Of a DNA stretch of 64,000 nucleotides, positions 16,901 through 25,269 are shown in pieces. Position 1 is the stretch's first letter, and every line of letters starts with the position of its first letter. The translations under genes and the position numbers were made by a program. The notes under the pieces were generated by a model. It ran no database searches, was not told where the DNA came from, and saw only the letters and a list, made by a program, of their open reading frames with translations. The stretch comes from a virus: the IMG/VR virus record IMGVR_UViG_3300021963_000038, positions 1-64,000 of that record, one strand, 5' to 3'.

Positions 16901-19885
16901 ACAAACTTACCACGATTTAAGAATGGTATTGTTGTGGATTCATTTGATGGTACATCTGTTGCTGATGTAACAAATGCTGATTACTCTGTTTCTGTTGACC
17001 CTAAAAAGAAAGAAATCAGACCAACATTTAATATTACATCACATCTATTGACATTCGATTCAGCTAATTCATCTAATTATTTACAAGCTGGTCCAATCGT
17101 GATGCCAACAGCAACACATACTGTTTTTGTTGACCAAAATAAATCTTCAAAAGTATACAACATTAATCCATTTAATATTGTAAATTACATTGGTAAAATT
17201 CAGTTGGATCCACCATCAGATGTTTGGATTGATACTGATAAACAACCAGATGTTCTTGTAAATCTTGAAGGCGATAAAGACGCATGGGCTTTAATTACTC
17301 AAAACGCTTTCAGTTACGAATGGGGTAATTGGGAAACTTATTGGTCTGGCACATCAACATCTTCATCTGTCAATGGACATACTGGCGGCCGCCAAGCTGT
17401 TATTCAAACCACTACAACAACTGTTACTAATAAAGATACTCGTGCTGGTGTATTAACTCAAGTTTTTCCATCATCAATTACCGAATCATTAGGTGACCGT
17501 GTTATCGATGTATCAATTATCCCATATATGCGTGAACGTGGTATATTATTTACTTGTTCTGATTTTAAACCAACCACAGAACTTTATGGATTCTTTGATA
17601 ACATTAGTGTAAACAAATACATTGCTCGAGCAAATAAATTTATATTAAGTTCTAATAACTTAGGATATATCACACAATCTGGTAATCCAGAAGCTGTAAA
17701 TGTTACTAATACTACAACAAGCACAGTTAATGCAACAGCATTTGTTGTTCGCACATCAAATAAAGAAGCATTTATAGTTAATTTAAGTCCTTCAACATTG
17801 TTGAATTCTGCAACTATGAATTTAGTTGGACAAACAAGTGGCACATCAATTAAAATTGATGGTTATGAACACTACTCTGGATTTGTAAGTTCTGCTACAT
17901 CTAATACGATTGTATTGAGTGTAGATGTAACAAGTGCAAATAATACTGGTGATTATACTGGAAAAACAGTTTATATTGTATCTGGAACCGGTGCTGGTCA
18001 GTCTGCAACTGTTTCTTCTTATACAGATGGTACAAGAACATTAACAATCACTGGAACATGGGCAACTACACCAACTTCTAACTCTGTTTATTCGATTGGT
18101 AATTTAACAACAACAGCTGCAGGTGATGTTGCTGGTGTATTCAATATACCAAATGGAATATTCCGTATTGGTGAGAAAAACTTCCGATTGATTGATACTT
18201 CAAGTGGTGATATTGGTTCATCTTCTACAAATGGAGATGCTACATTTTTTGCACAAGGTATTTTACAAAAAACAGAAAACACAATTATTTCTGCAACTGT
18301 TCCAACAACTCAACGGGTTTCCGTTAAAGATAGTCGTGTTGTAACAACAACAGCTATCTCTCAACGTCAAATTGGTTGGTATGACCCATTAGCACAAACA
18401 TTCTTAGTGTCACCATCAAATTACCCACAAGGTATTTTCTTGTCTAAGGCTCGTTTCTGTTTCAAGTCAAAAGATTCAACTGTACCTATTACTTTACAAG
18501 TTCGTTCTGTTGTAAATGGATATCCTTCAACATCTTTAGTTTATCCATATTCAACAGTTACATTGACACCAGATAAAGTTAAAACAACAACTTCACCTGA
18601 TTTGGATGACGCAACAAAGTATACAGAATTTGTATTTGATTCTCCATTGTTCTTACAACCTGGTGAACATTGTTTTGTGTTGTTATCTAACTCTAACAAA
18701 TATGAAACTTATGCGGCTGAGATTGGAAAATTAGATACTGTATCTGCAAGACAGATTTCAGAACAACCATATCAAGGTTCATTGTTCTTATCACAAAACG
18801 GTTCTACATGGACCGCTGAGCAAAACTCAGACTTGATGTTTAGATTGTTTAGATATACATTTAGTACCGGTACAACTGAAGCACAATTCAATGTGGATTA
18901 TCCTTCTGCTAACACAGCATATGATTTAATGCATTTAATTGCAAATGGAATATCTGTTGAAAACACTTCAATTTCATATCAATTCAATTCTGAAAAGGCT
19001 ACTGGTGGTAAAACTGGACTATTACCATTTACACCATTAACTGATTACCCAATGACTGATGGTTATGGACGCCGTGTATTAACAACAACTGCTAACACAA
19101 CATTAACAGTTAAAGCTACAATGGCTACCAGCAATCCAGATATTGCACCATTTATTGATACTTCTCGTATGAGTATGATTGCGGTTGAAAACATCATTAA
19201 TGATTTACCACTAAGTAATTCTGGTATTATAATTACAAATGGTGGCACAGGTTACTCTACTAATGCCAATGCTGTTGTAACAATCAGCGGTGGTGGTGGC
19301 TCAGGTGCTACGGCAGCTGCTGTTGTAACTAATAATGTTATTACATCAGTATATTTAACAGCTGCTGGTTCTGGTTACGAAACATCACCAACAATCACAA
19401 TTACTGATGCAAACACTACACCTGGTACAGGTGCAACAATCACTTACAATGGTGAAGATAAGAAATCTGGTGGTAATTCAAATGTTCGTTATATTACCCG
19501 CAAGGTTAATTTAGCTGATGGATTTGATTCTGGTGATTTGCGTGTTTATGTGACCGCATATAAACCAGCACTCTCTGATATTCGTGTTTATTACAAAATG
19601 CTTTCTATTTCTGATGCTGATGCATTTGAAGATAAAAATTATCAGTTAATGACACAATTGAATAACACTAATTTTGTGTCAAACAATTATAACGATTATC
19701 GTGAAATTTCATATGCTCCAGGTGTAAATGGTTCAGCAAACAATTCTGTATCATACACTTCTGGTTCAACTGCATTTAGTAACTTTAGAACATTCGCAAT
19801 TAAGATTGTGATGACTGGAACGTCTACTGTTGATGTACCAAAAGTTCGTGATTTCCGTGCAATTGCATTGCCTGCTGGAACATAA
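13943..19885 (+). CDS. Giant baseplate/fibre-anchor protein, DUF4815-type (gp10-like position)
   Basis: A 1980-residue virion protein, the largest gene in the window. Residues 1-60 carry the DUF4815 signature NVNPYYDDYDEDKKFLRLLF, PGYAVQARELTQAQTLLQKQ and VERFGQHIFKNGSVVSGG, known from T4-like cyanophage and pelagiphage structural proteins. Other blocks are LEYYTSLSLLEQNALNKQD (about 977) and YDPLAQTFLVSPSNYPQGIF (about 1480), the latter followed by a jellyroll-like module. Inserted beta-domains include GAKFRILTGPGAGEKPRTIT (about 470), a related GQSATVSSYTDGTRTLTI (about 1352) and GxGY repeats near 1765-1830. By position it corresponds to T4 gp9-gp12 and probably anchors the distal fibres encoded downstream. 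Confidence 0.75.
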   Translation: MSLNTNFNVNPYYDDYDEDKKFLRLLFKPGYAVQARELTQAQTLLQKQVERFGQHIFKNGSVVSGGQLFIHDTTYLNVSTDYAGTAVNINNFNGKTITNVAGTKVGEVVVVYDTNTGVTPNEPKTVYVKQISGAPFAAGDTITTVENSPVFANVATGGVGTGQTFSVTDGVYFYDGFFLKNSEQTIAISKYNTSSNVRVGFEITESIIESTQDTSLLDPAQDASNFQAPGADRFKIDLILSRRALDSTDDSQFIELARVVNGTLSYALIYPQYAVLEDTLARRTYDESGNYTVRPFKLALETSSANTAKANVILSPGKAYVYGYEYETISPTTITFDKPRTTDSVSDKRLTADYGYYVYSNTHFGSLPINSLQTVDLHCVSNSVINVTTSSTITNTKVGTARVKSIAFETSANTQNSATYTYRTYLFDVNVGSITGGNVVVLGTNTGYVQIANSITGSQIYSTANNAYTGAKFRILTGPGAGEKPRTITNYNGATQTIQLSEPFVNTPNSLSNWSIDFEFNDVKSLSVVSSTTRLAAADIDISSKDPASTYNDTFISDSNLEPLLFNLGQNYVAQNTIANFDYSYKRLYESQSFSSSQSPALTVGTGETISSATSSTAKAENYQIVVTSSGTSPYTVGQIIPTNLFTVDTGTRKITVTSGNNMVANITATIDASNPGSKGKTYVGANSTIQTSGGTSIFANNGVMLYTANGQVHIMANTVLKTPDSIQSLFVPDVIELVSVLDFNGNQITTSNASTATNVTTRYTLDSGQRDSFYDHSSIRLKADVAAPVGPLVVKFNRFSSSGAGLFTVDSYVGYNYGAIPVYTSQATGQVYPLRDCLDYRPVRTIPTTSVTANTVSFDVDSTTTGPKIPENGSDVILDYQYYLPRTDKVILNKNRTFEVVQGNPSLTPIVPLDKEGAMTMYILREPAYVANTSEIEVQYIDNRRYTMRDIANIDKRIGNLEYYTSLSLLEQNALNKQDLTILDSTNLPRFKNGIVVDSFDGTSVADVTNADYSVSVDPKKKEIRPTFNITSHLLTFDSANSSNYLQAGPIVMPTATHTVFVDQNKSSKVYNINPFNIVNYIGKIQLDPPSDVWIDTDKQPDVLVNLEGDKDAWALITQNAFSYEWGNWETYWSGTSTSSSVNGHTGGRQAVIQTTTTTVTNKDTRAGVLTQVFPSSITESLGDRVIDVSIIPYMRERGILFTCSDFKPTTELYGFFDNISVNKYIARANKFILSSNNLGYITQSGNPEAVNVTNTTTSTVNATAFVVRTSNKEAFIVNLSPSTLLNSATMNLVGQTSGTSIKIDGYEHYSGFVSSATSNTIVLSVDVTSANNTGDYTGKTVYIVSGTGAGQSATVSSYTDGTRTLTITGTWATTPTSNSVYSIGNLTTTAAGDVAGVFNIPNGIFRIGEKNFRLIDTSSGDIGSSSTNGDATFFAQGILQKTENTIISATVPTTQRVSVKDSRVVTTTAISQRQIGWYDPLAQTFLVSPSNYPQGIFLSKARFCFKSKDSTVPITLQVRSVVNGYPSTSLVYPYSTVTLTPDKVKTTTSPDLDDATKYTEFVFDSPLFLQPGEHCFVLLSNSNKYETYAAEIGKLDTVSARQISEQPYQGSLFLSQNGSTWTAEQNSDLMFRLFRYTFSTGTTEAQFNVDYPSANTAYDLMHLIANGISVENTSISYQFNSEKATGGKTGLLPFTPLTDYPMTDGYGRRVLTTTANTTLTVKATMATSNPDIAPFIDTSRMSMIAVENIINDLPLSNSGIIITNGGTGYSTNANAVVTISGGGGSGATAAAVVTNNVITSVYLTAAGSGYETSPTITITDANTTPGTGATITYNGEDKKSGGNSNVRYITRKVNLADGFDSGDLRVYVTAYKPALSDIRVYYKMLSISDADAFEDKNYQLMTQLNNTNFVSNNYNDYREISYAPGVNGSANNSVSYTSGSTAFSNFRTFAIKIVMTGTSTVDVPKVRDFRAIALPAGT

Positions 19886-19887
19886 TC

Positions 19888-20124
19888 ATGTATGCAAAAG
19901 TAAAAGAACATGATAATCTAGTTAGGGATATGAATTCTAAAGCTGTTCTAAATACAGATAAAGAAGGTTTGCAAGATTATCTTCGTAAGAGAGAGATTGC
20001 CAAAAAGCAAAAAGAAGAACAATCTGAAACTCAAAATCGATTGGCAAAAATAGAACAAGATATGTCAGAAATTAAAAATTTATTGCAAAACATAGCAAAC
20101 TCAAGGTTCAGAGATGGCAATTAA
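19888..20124 (+). CDS. Small coiled-coil virion protein
   Basis: A 78-residue protein with DNLVRDMNSKAVLNTDKEGL at the N-terminus and a Lys/Glu-rich helical C-terminus (REIAKKQKEEQSETQNRLAK followed by IEQDMSEIKNLLQNI) with heptad spacing of hydrophobics. Similar short proteins follow the DUF4815 protein in T4-like phages of aquatic bacteria; their function is unknown. The gene begins two bases after the giant gene ends and overlaps the next start by 11 bases, so it is co-translated with its neighbours. Confidence 0.75.
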   Translation: MYAKVKEHDNLVRDMNSKAVLNTDKEGLQDYLRKREIAKKQKEEQSETQNRLAKIEQDMSEIKNLLQNIANSRFRDGN

Positions 20125-20644
20125 TCAATTAACAACCGCTAATACGTTCCAACATTGGTTAACGGCCACTCAAGCTTTAATTTCAACTGCCAACACATTA
20201 ACTGATGGTAACGGTGCTGTATTTGTTGCCAATACAAAACTAGATGTTTCTGGTACTGGTTCTCAATTAAATGTCCGTAATAGTGCGGGCATTAATACTC
20301 TCTATGCAAATAACATTAATGTAAGTGGTAACATTTCAACTCTAAATGTTACTTCGAATGGATATTTTGGTGGTGACGTTCTTATCTCTGGAAACTTGAC
20401 TGTTTCTGGAAACATTACTTTAGATTCCATTGGTTTTGATGATATGATGGTCAACGGTTCTATAACCGTAGCCAACACACTATCTGTTACTGGAAATACA
20501 ACACTAAGTAATTCTACCACAAATTACGGCAATTTTGGAACCGCTAATGTTTCTTCTTTAGTGGGTAGTTCAAATACTGCAATATACACTAGAATCGAAA
20601 GTGCTGAGGCATCGGCTTTGGCCTTTTCTATTGCATTAGGTTAA
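20114..20644 (+). CDS. Tail fibre-like protein
   Basis: A 176-residue protein. The centre has repeats of the form VSGNISTLNVTSNGYFGGDV, ISGNLTVSGNITLDSIG and VANTLSVTGNTTLSNST, typical of beta-helical phage fibre shafts. The C-terminal end, ASALAFSIALG, is matched by the last residues of the fibre ending at 37598 (AIAFAIALG), so the two probably share a terminal element. It is probably a short fibre or fibre-associated protein. It opens the accessory fibre region. Confidence 0.7.
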   Translation: MAINQLTTANTFQHWLTATQALISTANTLTDGNGAVFVANTKLDVSGTGSQLNVRNSAGINTLYANNINVSGNISTLNVTSNGYFGGDVLISGNLTVSGNITLDSIGFDDMMVNGSITVANTLSVTGNTTLSNSTTNYGNFGTANVSSLVGSSNTAIYTRIESAEASALAFSIALG

Positions 20645-20653
20645 TATAAATAG
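20645..20653 (+). promoter_or_regulatory. T4-type late promoter box
   Basis: TATAAATAG is a full match to the T4 late consensus, 26 bases before the ATG at 20680. An AAGGA ribosome site lies between, so this is a conventional late promoter with a leader. Confidence 0.8.
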
Positions 20654-20679
20654 TGAATTAATACTAAGGAATTTATTCA

Positions 20680-21006
20680 ATGGCAAACAATTTTAAAAAT
20701 TATTTTTTGAAAAACGCTAGCACTACTGCAGCTAATGCGTATGTTGGCCCAACAGCAACACAGTCCACAATTATTGGTATGACGATTGGTAACACAACTT
20801 CATCACCAATTAGTTGTAATGTAACTGTTGTTTCTGGTGGTACAACATATTTCATGCTACAAAATGCGACTATCTCTAATGGTGGCGCATTAGTACCAAT
20901 TGGTGGTGACCAAAAACTTGTTATGGAAGCTGGAGATTATATGCAAGTACAAACATCTGCAACAAATTCTGCTGATGTGATTGTATCGGTTTTGGAGATT
21001 ACATAA
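20680..21006 (+). CDS. Small beta-rich fibre-region protein (YVVPAATS family, divergent member)
   Basis: A 108-residue, probably beta-sandwich protein. It shares a pattern with five other copies in this region: a polar start, AxAYVGPTATQSTIIGMTIGN near residue 20-40, a central YFMLQNATI strand, a GG turn, an LVMEAGDYMQVQ strand and a terminal EIT. It is the most divergent of the six. Function is unknown; its place among fibre genes suggests a small virion or fibre-cap component. Confidence 0.65.
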   Translation: MANNFKNYFLKNASTTAANAYVGPTATQSTIIGMTIGNTTSSPISCNVTVVSGGTTYFMLQNATISNGGALVPIGGDQKLVMEAGDYMQVQTSATNSADVIVSVLEIT

Positions 21007-21007
21007 T

Positions 21008-21709
21008 ATGTCATACCTTGGCAACCAGCCTGGTGTAGGTTCTTTTATTGTTTCAACCGAAAGGTTCAACGGTACGGGTTCTTGCACACAATTTTCGTTA
21101 ACACAAACAGGCATTCAAGACCCAAATGCGATTGAGGTTCTTGTTAATAGTATTCAACAGGATCCAATAAATTCATATTCTGTTGCCAATGGTGTAATCA
21201 CATTTACTGAGGCACCTTCTTCTGGCGCAAATAACATTATTGTTACATATCGTGCAACAACGATAATTACATATAACAATTTACTGAATTCACAAATACC
21301 AGATGGTACAATTACTGCATCTAAGTTAGCTTCTGGTGTTTTACCTTCTGCTGCAGCTAATTCAGCGGCAACTTATGCTAACAGTTCTTTTGCAGTAGCC
21401 AACTCAGCGGCAAGTTATGCCAATGCGGCTTTCGGTCAAGCAAACAACGTCATCGGTGCCGCATCGTATGCAAACTCTGCTTTTGCAGCTGCTAATACTG
21501 GTGGTTCTGCTGCAGTTTATGCTAACGGTGCTTTTGCTCAAGCAAACACCGATGTTACTAATATAAACATTACTACTGGTACATACGGCAATTCAGCCTA
21601 TTATCCAATCATTACTGTTTCTGCAAATGGTAGAATTAATACAGTAACAACACAAGTGGTAACGGGTGTGGATGCTCATCCGTTTTTCTTTACAGCAATG
21701 GGGTCATAA
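21008..21709 (+). CDS. Tail fibre protein with N-terminal attachment domain and Ala-Asn-Ser repeats
   Basis: A 233-residue protein. The start is the ATG just after the previous stop (MSYLGNQPGVGSF), preferred over an upstream alternative codon at 20981 inside the previous gene. Residues 1-100 form a beta-rich attachment-type domain (RFNGTGSCTQFSLTQTG, VLVNSIQQDPINSYSVANGV) seen at the start of many phage fibres. DGTITASKLASGVLP links it to YANSSFAVANSAASYANAAF-type repeats. The C-terminal part (TTGTYGNSAYYPIITVSANG) is shared with the fibre ending at 37598. It is probably trimeric. Confidence 0.75.
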   Translation: MSYLGNQPGVGSFIVSTERFNGTGSCTQFSLTQTGIQDPNAIEVLVNSIQQDPINSYSVANGVITFTEAPSSGANNIIVTYRATTIITYNNLLNSQIPDGTITASKLASGVLPSAAANSAATYANSSFAVANSAASYANAAFGQANNVIGAASYANSAFAAANTGGSAAVYANGAFAQANTDVTNINITTGTYGNSAYYPIITVSANGRINTVTTQVVTGVDAHPFFFTAMGS

Positions 21710-22056
21710 TGCCAACAGCATATAAAATTTTAGGTCAAACATTACCAACTGCAAACACACTAAGTAATGTGTATGTGGTTCCTGCAGCAACATCTGCAAT
21801 CATTAGCACAATTACTATTTGTAATCAAAGTTCAGCTAATGCTAACGTAGATATTATGATTAGACCAATCAATGAAACATTAGCAAACAAACATTATATG
21901 ATAAAAGGTGTTACGATTCCTAGAGCAGACACAATGATTTTGTCACCAGGTGTTACATTAAATGCATCGGTCATTGTTGCAGTAAATAATGCTGTTGTTT
22001 CAGGTGAAACTGCTGCTAACGTATCGTTCAACGTATTTGGAGTAGAGTTAACATAA
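21709..22056 (+). CDS. YVVPAATS-family small beta-rich protein
   Basis: A 115-residue member of the six-copy family. It carries the family start TAYKILGQTLPTANTLSNVY, then VVPAATSAIISTITICNQSS, HYMIKGVTIPRADTMILSPG and a terminal VSFNVFGVELT. The start overlaps the stop of the previous fibre gene (TAATG), and the stop overlaps the next family member in the same way. Function is unknown. The same domain is fused to a fibre in the protein at 27762-28697, so these proteins probably sit on or with fibres. Confidence 0.7.
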   Translation: MPTAYKILGQTLPTANTLSNVYVVPAATSAIISTITICNQSSANANVDIMIRPINETLANKHYMIKGVTIPRADTMILSPGVTLNASVIVAVNNAVVSGETAANVSFNVFGVELT

Positions 22057-22397
22057 TGCCTAATACCTATAAAATTCTTGGTCAAGTAAACCCATCCGCA
22101 AATACACAAAGTAATGTGTATGTGGTTCCTGCTGCAACTTCGTCAGTAATTAATTCAGTTCAGATTGCAAATCAATCAGCATCAAATGCTTCATATAGTT
22201 TGATTGTGATGCCATCTGCTAACTTTGCAAGTCCAGCTTCTAATGGAATGTATTTTATTATTCGTGGTAGCACGATACCAGCATCAGACGCTGCGACACT
22301 TACTTTGAGTTTATCATTACCTGCTGGTGCAGTATTAGCCGCAAACACAAACTCAGCGAGTATCTCTTTTCAAGCGTTCGGTGTTGAAATCACCTAA
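22056..22397 (+). CDS. YVVPAATS-family small beta-rich protein
   Basis: A 113-residue paralogue of the preceding gene (NTYKILGQVNPSANTQSNVY, VVPAATSSVINSVQIANQSA, FIIRGSTIPASDAATLTLSL, terminal FGVEIT). It is closer to the copies at 26423 and 28697 than to its direct neighbour (shared NPxANTQxNVYVVPAA and SNASYSL). It is translationally coupled to the previous gene by a TAATG overlap and stands directly before the first glycine-rich adhesin gene, an order repeated at 26423/26761 and 28697/29046. Confidence 0.7.
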   Translation: MPNTYKILGQVNPSANTQSNVYVVPAATSSVINSVQIANQSASNASYSLIVMPSANFASPASNGMYFIIRGSTIPASDAATLTLSLSLPAGAVLAANTNSASISFQAFGVEIT

Positions 22398-22413
22398 GTT
22401 TATCTGAGGTGAT

Positions 22414-23349
22414 ATGTCGATACTATTTCTAAAAACTTCTCCAACTGGTTCTTTTGTAAGACCTAGTGGATACGCATTTCCAACCGGAATCACTAATGCT
22501 GGAGATAATGATAATGGCCCAACATCTGTTGATTATCTTGTAATCGCTGGCGCTGGTGGTGCCGGCAGCGGTGTATATAATGCTGGTGGTGGCGGCGGTG
22601 GAGGTGCAGGTGGATTTTTAACTGGTACATCATTTGCAATTGCAAGAGGCACTTCTTATTCTATTACAGTAGGTGCAGGTGGCGCAGGTGGTCCTAATGT
22701 GGGAAGTTTATCTGGTTCTCCAGCTCCTGGAACACATGGTGCTAACGGATTTAATAGTGTATTTTCTTCATTGACTGCAATTGCTGGTGGTGGAGGTGGT
22801 TCAGGAAATCCTTCAGGACCAACAGCAACACCTGCAACACCGGGTGGTTATAACGGTGGTTCAGGTGGCGGCGGTGCAGTGGGTGGTTCTGGTGGACTTG
22901 GAACACCAGGTCAAGGAACTGATGGTGGTGCAGGACAAACACTTGGTGCTGGTGGTGGAGGTTCTGGTGGTGCAGGTGCTAGTAGAGGTGGAAATCCTGG
23001 TGGTAAAGGTGGCGCAGGATCAGGTACTGCATCGCCATACTCAGGTAGTCCAGTAACATATTCAACTGGTGGAAATGGCGGAGAAAACGTAGCAAGACCT
23101 CCAGGTGGTTCTGACGGTGGTGCAGGCCCAGCTAATACTGGCACTGGTGGTGACGCTGGCGGTCAAGGTGGTGGCCAAACAGGTTCAGGTGGTAACGGTG
23201 GCTCAGGTATTGTAATCATTCGTTATTCTGGTGCTCAAGCAGCTGCTGGTGGTAATTATTCTAATCCAGCTCCTGGTGCAACATCAATACATACTTTTAC
23301 TGGTGATGGAACTTTCCGTTCCAACTTAACGAATTATCTTATCAATTAA
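22414..23349 (+). CDS. Glycine-rich adhesin-like protein 1 of 7
   Basis: A 311-residue protein. Residues 1-45 (SFVRPSGYAFPTGI) are a conserved head. Then comes VDYLVIAGAGGAG, a long Gly-rich region with GGGGGGGAGGFLTGTSFAIA, and a conserved end SGIVIIRYSGAQAAAGGNYS followed by SIHTFTGDGTF. The alternating poly-Gly blocks and short variable loops resemble the polyglycine-helix receptor-binding tips of T2/S16-type gp38 adhesins. By that analogy it would bind the host surface. Variable loops between the Gly blocks differ among the seven copies. A GAGGTGAT ribosome site precedes the ATG. Confidence 0.72.
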   Translation: MSILFLKTSPTGSFVRPSGYAFPTGITNAGDNDNGPTSVDYLVIAGAGGAGSGVYNAGGGGGGGAGGFLTGTSFAIARGTSYSITVGAGGAGGPNVGSLSGSPAPGTHGANGFNSVFSSLTAIAGGGGGSGNPSGPTATPATPGGYNGGSGGGGAVGGSGGLGTPGQGTDGGAGQTLGAGGGGSGGAGASRGGNPGGKGGAGSGTASPYSGSPVTYSTGGNGGENVARPPGGSDGGAGPANTGTGGDAGGQGGGQTGSGGNGGSGIVIIRYSGAQAAAGGNYSNPAPGATSIHTFTGDGTFRSNLTNYLIN

Positions 23350-23351
23350 AA

Positions 23352-24275
23352 ATGTCAGCAATTAAATTTATAAAAGCAAATAAAGTTGGCAAATTAATTA
23401 GGCCGAGTGGATATAATTTTCCAACCGGTTTAGGTGGTTTTCCTGCTGATTTAACAATTGATTATCTTGTAGTTGCAGGTGGTGGTGGTGGCGGTGAAAA
23501 TTTGGGTGGCGGTGCTGGTGCTGGTGGTTTTTTAACTGCATCTGGTGCCACGATGACAACAGGAACATCTAGAACTGTTACAGTAGGTGGTGGTGGTTCA
23601 GGTGGTGGATATCCTGGTACACCTGCTGCTAATGGATCAAATTCAATATTCGGTCCAGCTATAGTTGCTATTGGTGGTGGCCGTGGTGGCGGTGGTTCTG
23701 TAACTCCATATGCAGACGGTGGTTCTGGTGGTGGCGCAAGACAACAAAATGGTTTTGGACTTGGAACTCCAGGTCAAGGAAATAATGGTGCTCAAATATC
23801 TCCACTTAATCCTGCTGTTGGTGGCGGAGGTGGCGGTGGGGCTGGCTCTGTTGGTAGTGGTGGAACACCAGGTCAAAATAGAGGAGGTGACGGTGGTTCT
23901 GGTTTAGCATCACCATTGAGTGGTACACCAGTAACATATGCTGGTGGCGGTGGCGGTGGCGGTTATCCTGTTACTGGCACACCAGCTGGTACGGGTGGAA
24001 ATTTTCAAGTATCATCTCCAGCAACTGCTCCAGGTGGTGGCGGTCCTGGTAATGGTGGTGGTGGTTCAACCAATACTGGCGGTGGTGCTGGAGGCGGCGG
24101 TGTTAATACTGGTGCTGCTGCTGGTGGTTCAGGAATTGTAATCATTCGCTATCTTGGAACTCAAGCAGCTGCAGGTGGAAATTATAGTTCAAGTGGTGGT
24201 TACTCTATACATACATTCAATGGTGATGGTACTTTTAGTGCTAACTCTGGCCCAACAACGTACATCGTAAATTAA
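23352..24275 (+). CDS. Glycine-rich adhesin-like protein 2 of 7
   Basis: A 307-residue paralogue. The head is GKLIRPSGYNFPTGLGGFPA, then IDYLVVAGGGGGGENLGGGA and GFLTASGATMTTGTSRTVTV. The end is SGIVIIRYLGTQAAAGGNYS and YSIHTFNGDGTFSAN. This copy has an unusual RTVTVGGGGSGGGYPGTPAA loop and IVAIGGGRGGGGSVTPYADG. The start is only two bases after the previous stop, so it is co-translated with copy 1. The strong GGN codon bias opens long false frames on the other strand; the paralogue alignment shows that this is the coding frame. Confidence 0.72.
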   Translation: MSAIKFIKANKVGKLIRPSGYNFPTGLGGFPADLTIDYLVVAGGGGGGENLGGGAGAGGFLTASGATMTTGTSRTVTVGGGGSGGGYPGTPAANGSNSIFGPAIVAIGGGRGGGGSVTPYADGGSGGGARQQNGFGLGTPGQGNNGAQISPLNPAVGGGGGGGAGSVGSGGTPGQNRGGDGGSGLASPLSGTPVTYAGGGGGGGYPVTGTPAGTGGNFQVSSPATAPGGGGPGNGGGGSTNTGGGAGGGGVNTGAAAGGSGIVIIRYLGTQAAAGGNYSSSGGYSIHTFNGDGTFSANSGPTTYIVN

Positions 24276-24283
24276 AGAACAAA

Positions 24284-25192
24284 ATGGGAATTGAATTTTT
24301 AAAAGCTTCTAAGAATTTTGCTCTTGTGAGACCAAGTGGATACACGTTTCCAACAGGACTAACTAGTGGTGGTAATTTATTGGTTGATTATCTTGTTGTC
24401 GCTGGTGGAGGTGGTGGTGGAAGAGATTTAGCTGCTGGAGCAAATCAAGCTGCCGGTGGTGGCGGTGCAGGTGGTTTCTTAACTGGTGCAGGGTTTTCTG
24501 TAACACAAGGAACATCTTATTCTATTACAGTAGGTGCTGGAGGTCCAGGTGGTGCTGCAAGCAGTAGCGGTAGTAATGGATCAAATTCAGTTTTTTCATC
24601 ATTAACAGCTGTTGGTGGTGGCGGCGGTCGTAATAACGGTGTAGGATTTTCTGGTGGTTCAGGTGGTGGAGGTTCAGCGTCAACTAATGCTGGTGGGCCA
24701 GGAACTCCAGGTCAAGGTAATGCTGGTGGTACTGCTGGTGGATTTCGCTCGGGTGGCGGCGGAGGTTCTGGTGCAGTAGGTCAAGACGGTCCTGCGGGGA
24801 CTCCATATCAAGGTGGCGCTGGTGGTAATGGTACTGCATCACCATATTCAGGTTCACCAGTAACATATGCTGGCGGCGGTGGTGGTGGGGGATACAATAC
24901 TCCTGTGCAAGCTCCTGGTGGATCGGGCGGTGGAGGTGCAGGTAGTGCTCAAACTGGAAATGCAGGTTCAGCTCCAAATAATACTGGAAGTGGAGGTGGT
25001 GGTTGTGGTAGTGATGCTTCTGGCGTTACTGGTTCTTCTGGTTCAGGTGGTTCAGGTGTTGTAATCATTCGTTATCTTGGTGCTCAAGCAGCTGCTGGTG
25101 GAAATTATTCATCATCAGGTGGATACTCTATACATAGATTCACCGGTGATTCAGCCTTTAGTGCTAACACAACGGGTTACATCATAGATTAA
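24284..25192 (+). CDS. Glycine-rich adhesin-like protein 3 of 7
   Basis: A 302-residue paralogue (NFALVRPSGYTFPTGLTSGG, VDYLVVAGGGGGGRDLAAGA, GFLTGAGFSVTQGTSYSITV, end SGVVIIRYLGAQAAAGGNYS). It ends with RFTGDSAFSANTTGYIID. The YSITVGAGG block is shared with copy 1, and the end is nearly the same as in copy 2, so the copies look mosaic. A single cysteine (GGGGCGSDAS) lies in the last Gly region. It closes the first run of three adhesin genes; two unrelated genes follow. Confidence 0.72.
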   Translation: MGIEFLKASKNFALVRPSGYTFPTGLTSGGNLLVDYLVVAGGGGGGRDLAAGANQAAGGGGAGGFLTGAGFSVTQGTSYSITVGAGGPGGAASSSGSNGSNSVFSSLTAVGGGGGRNNGVGFSGGSGGGGSASTNAGGPGTPGQGNAGGTAGGFRSGGGGGSGAVGQDGPAGTPYQGGAGGNGTASPYSGSPVTYAGGGGGGGYNTPVQAPGGSGGGGAGSAQTGNAGSAPNNTGSGGGGCGSDASGVTGSSGSGGSGVVIIRYLGAQAAAGGNYSSSGGYSIHRFTGDSAFSANTTGYIID

Positions 25193-25225
25193 TAGGTAAA
25201 AAAAATAATATCACAATAAGAATAG

Positions 25226-25233
25226 CATAAATA
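25226..25233 (+). promoter_or_regulatory. T4-type late promoter box
   Basis: CATAAATA lies 36 bases before the ATG at 25270, in the 77-base gap after adhesin 3. A strong GGAGG ribosome site (25257-25261) follows. Confidence 0.65.
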
Positions 25234-25269
25234 TAAGTATCATTTTATACTATTTTGGAGGTTAAAAAA

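Noticed and set aside
20981-21007. Upstream start for the fibre gene, adding nine residues
   Set aside because: The extension lies inside the previous gene and starts at a non-ATG codon; the ATG at 21008 gives the usual fibre N-terminus MSYLGNQ.
25255-25269. TTG start for the 131-residue protein
   Set aside because: It overlaps the GGAGG ribosome site that serves the ATG at 25270.
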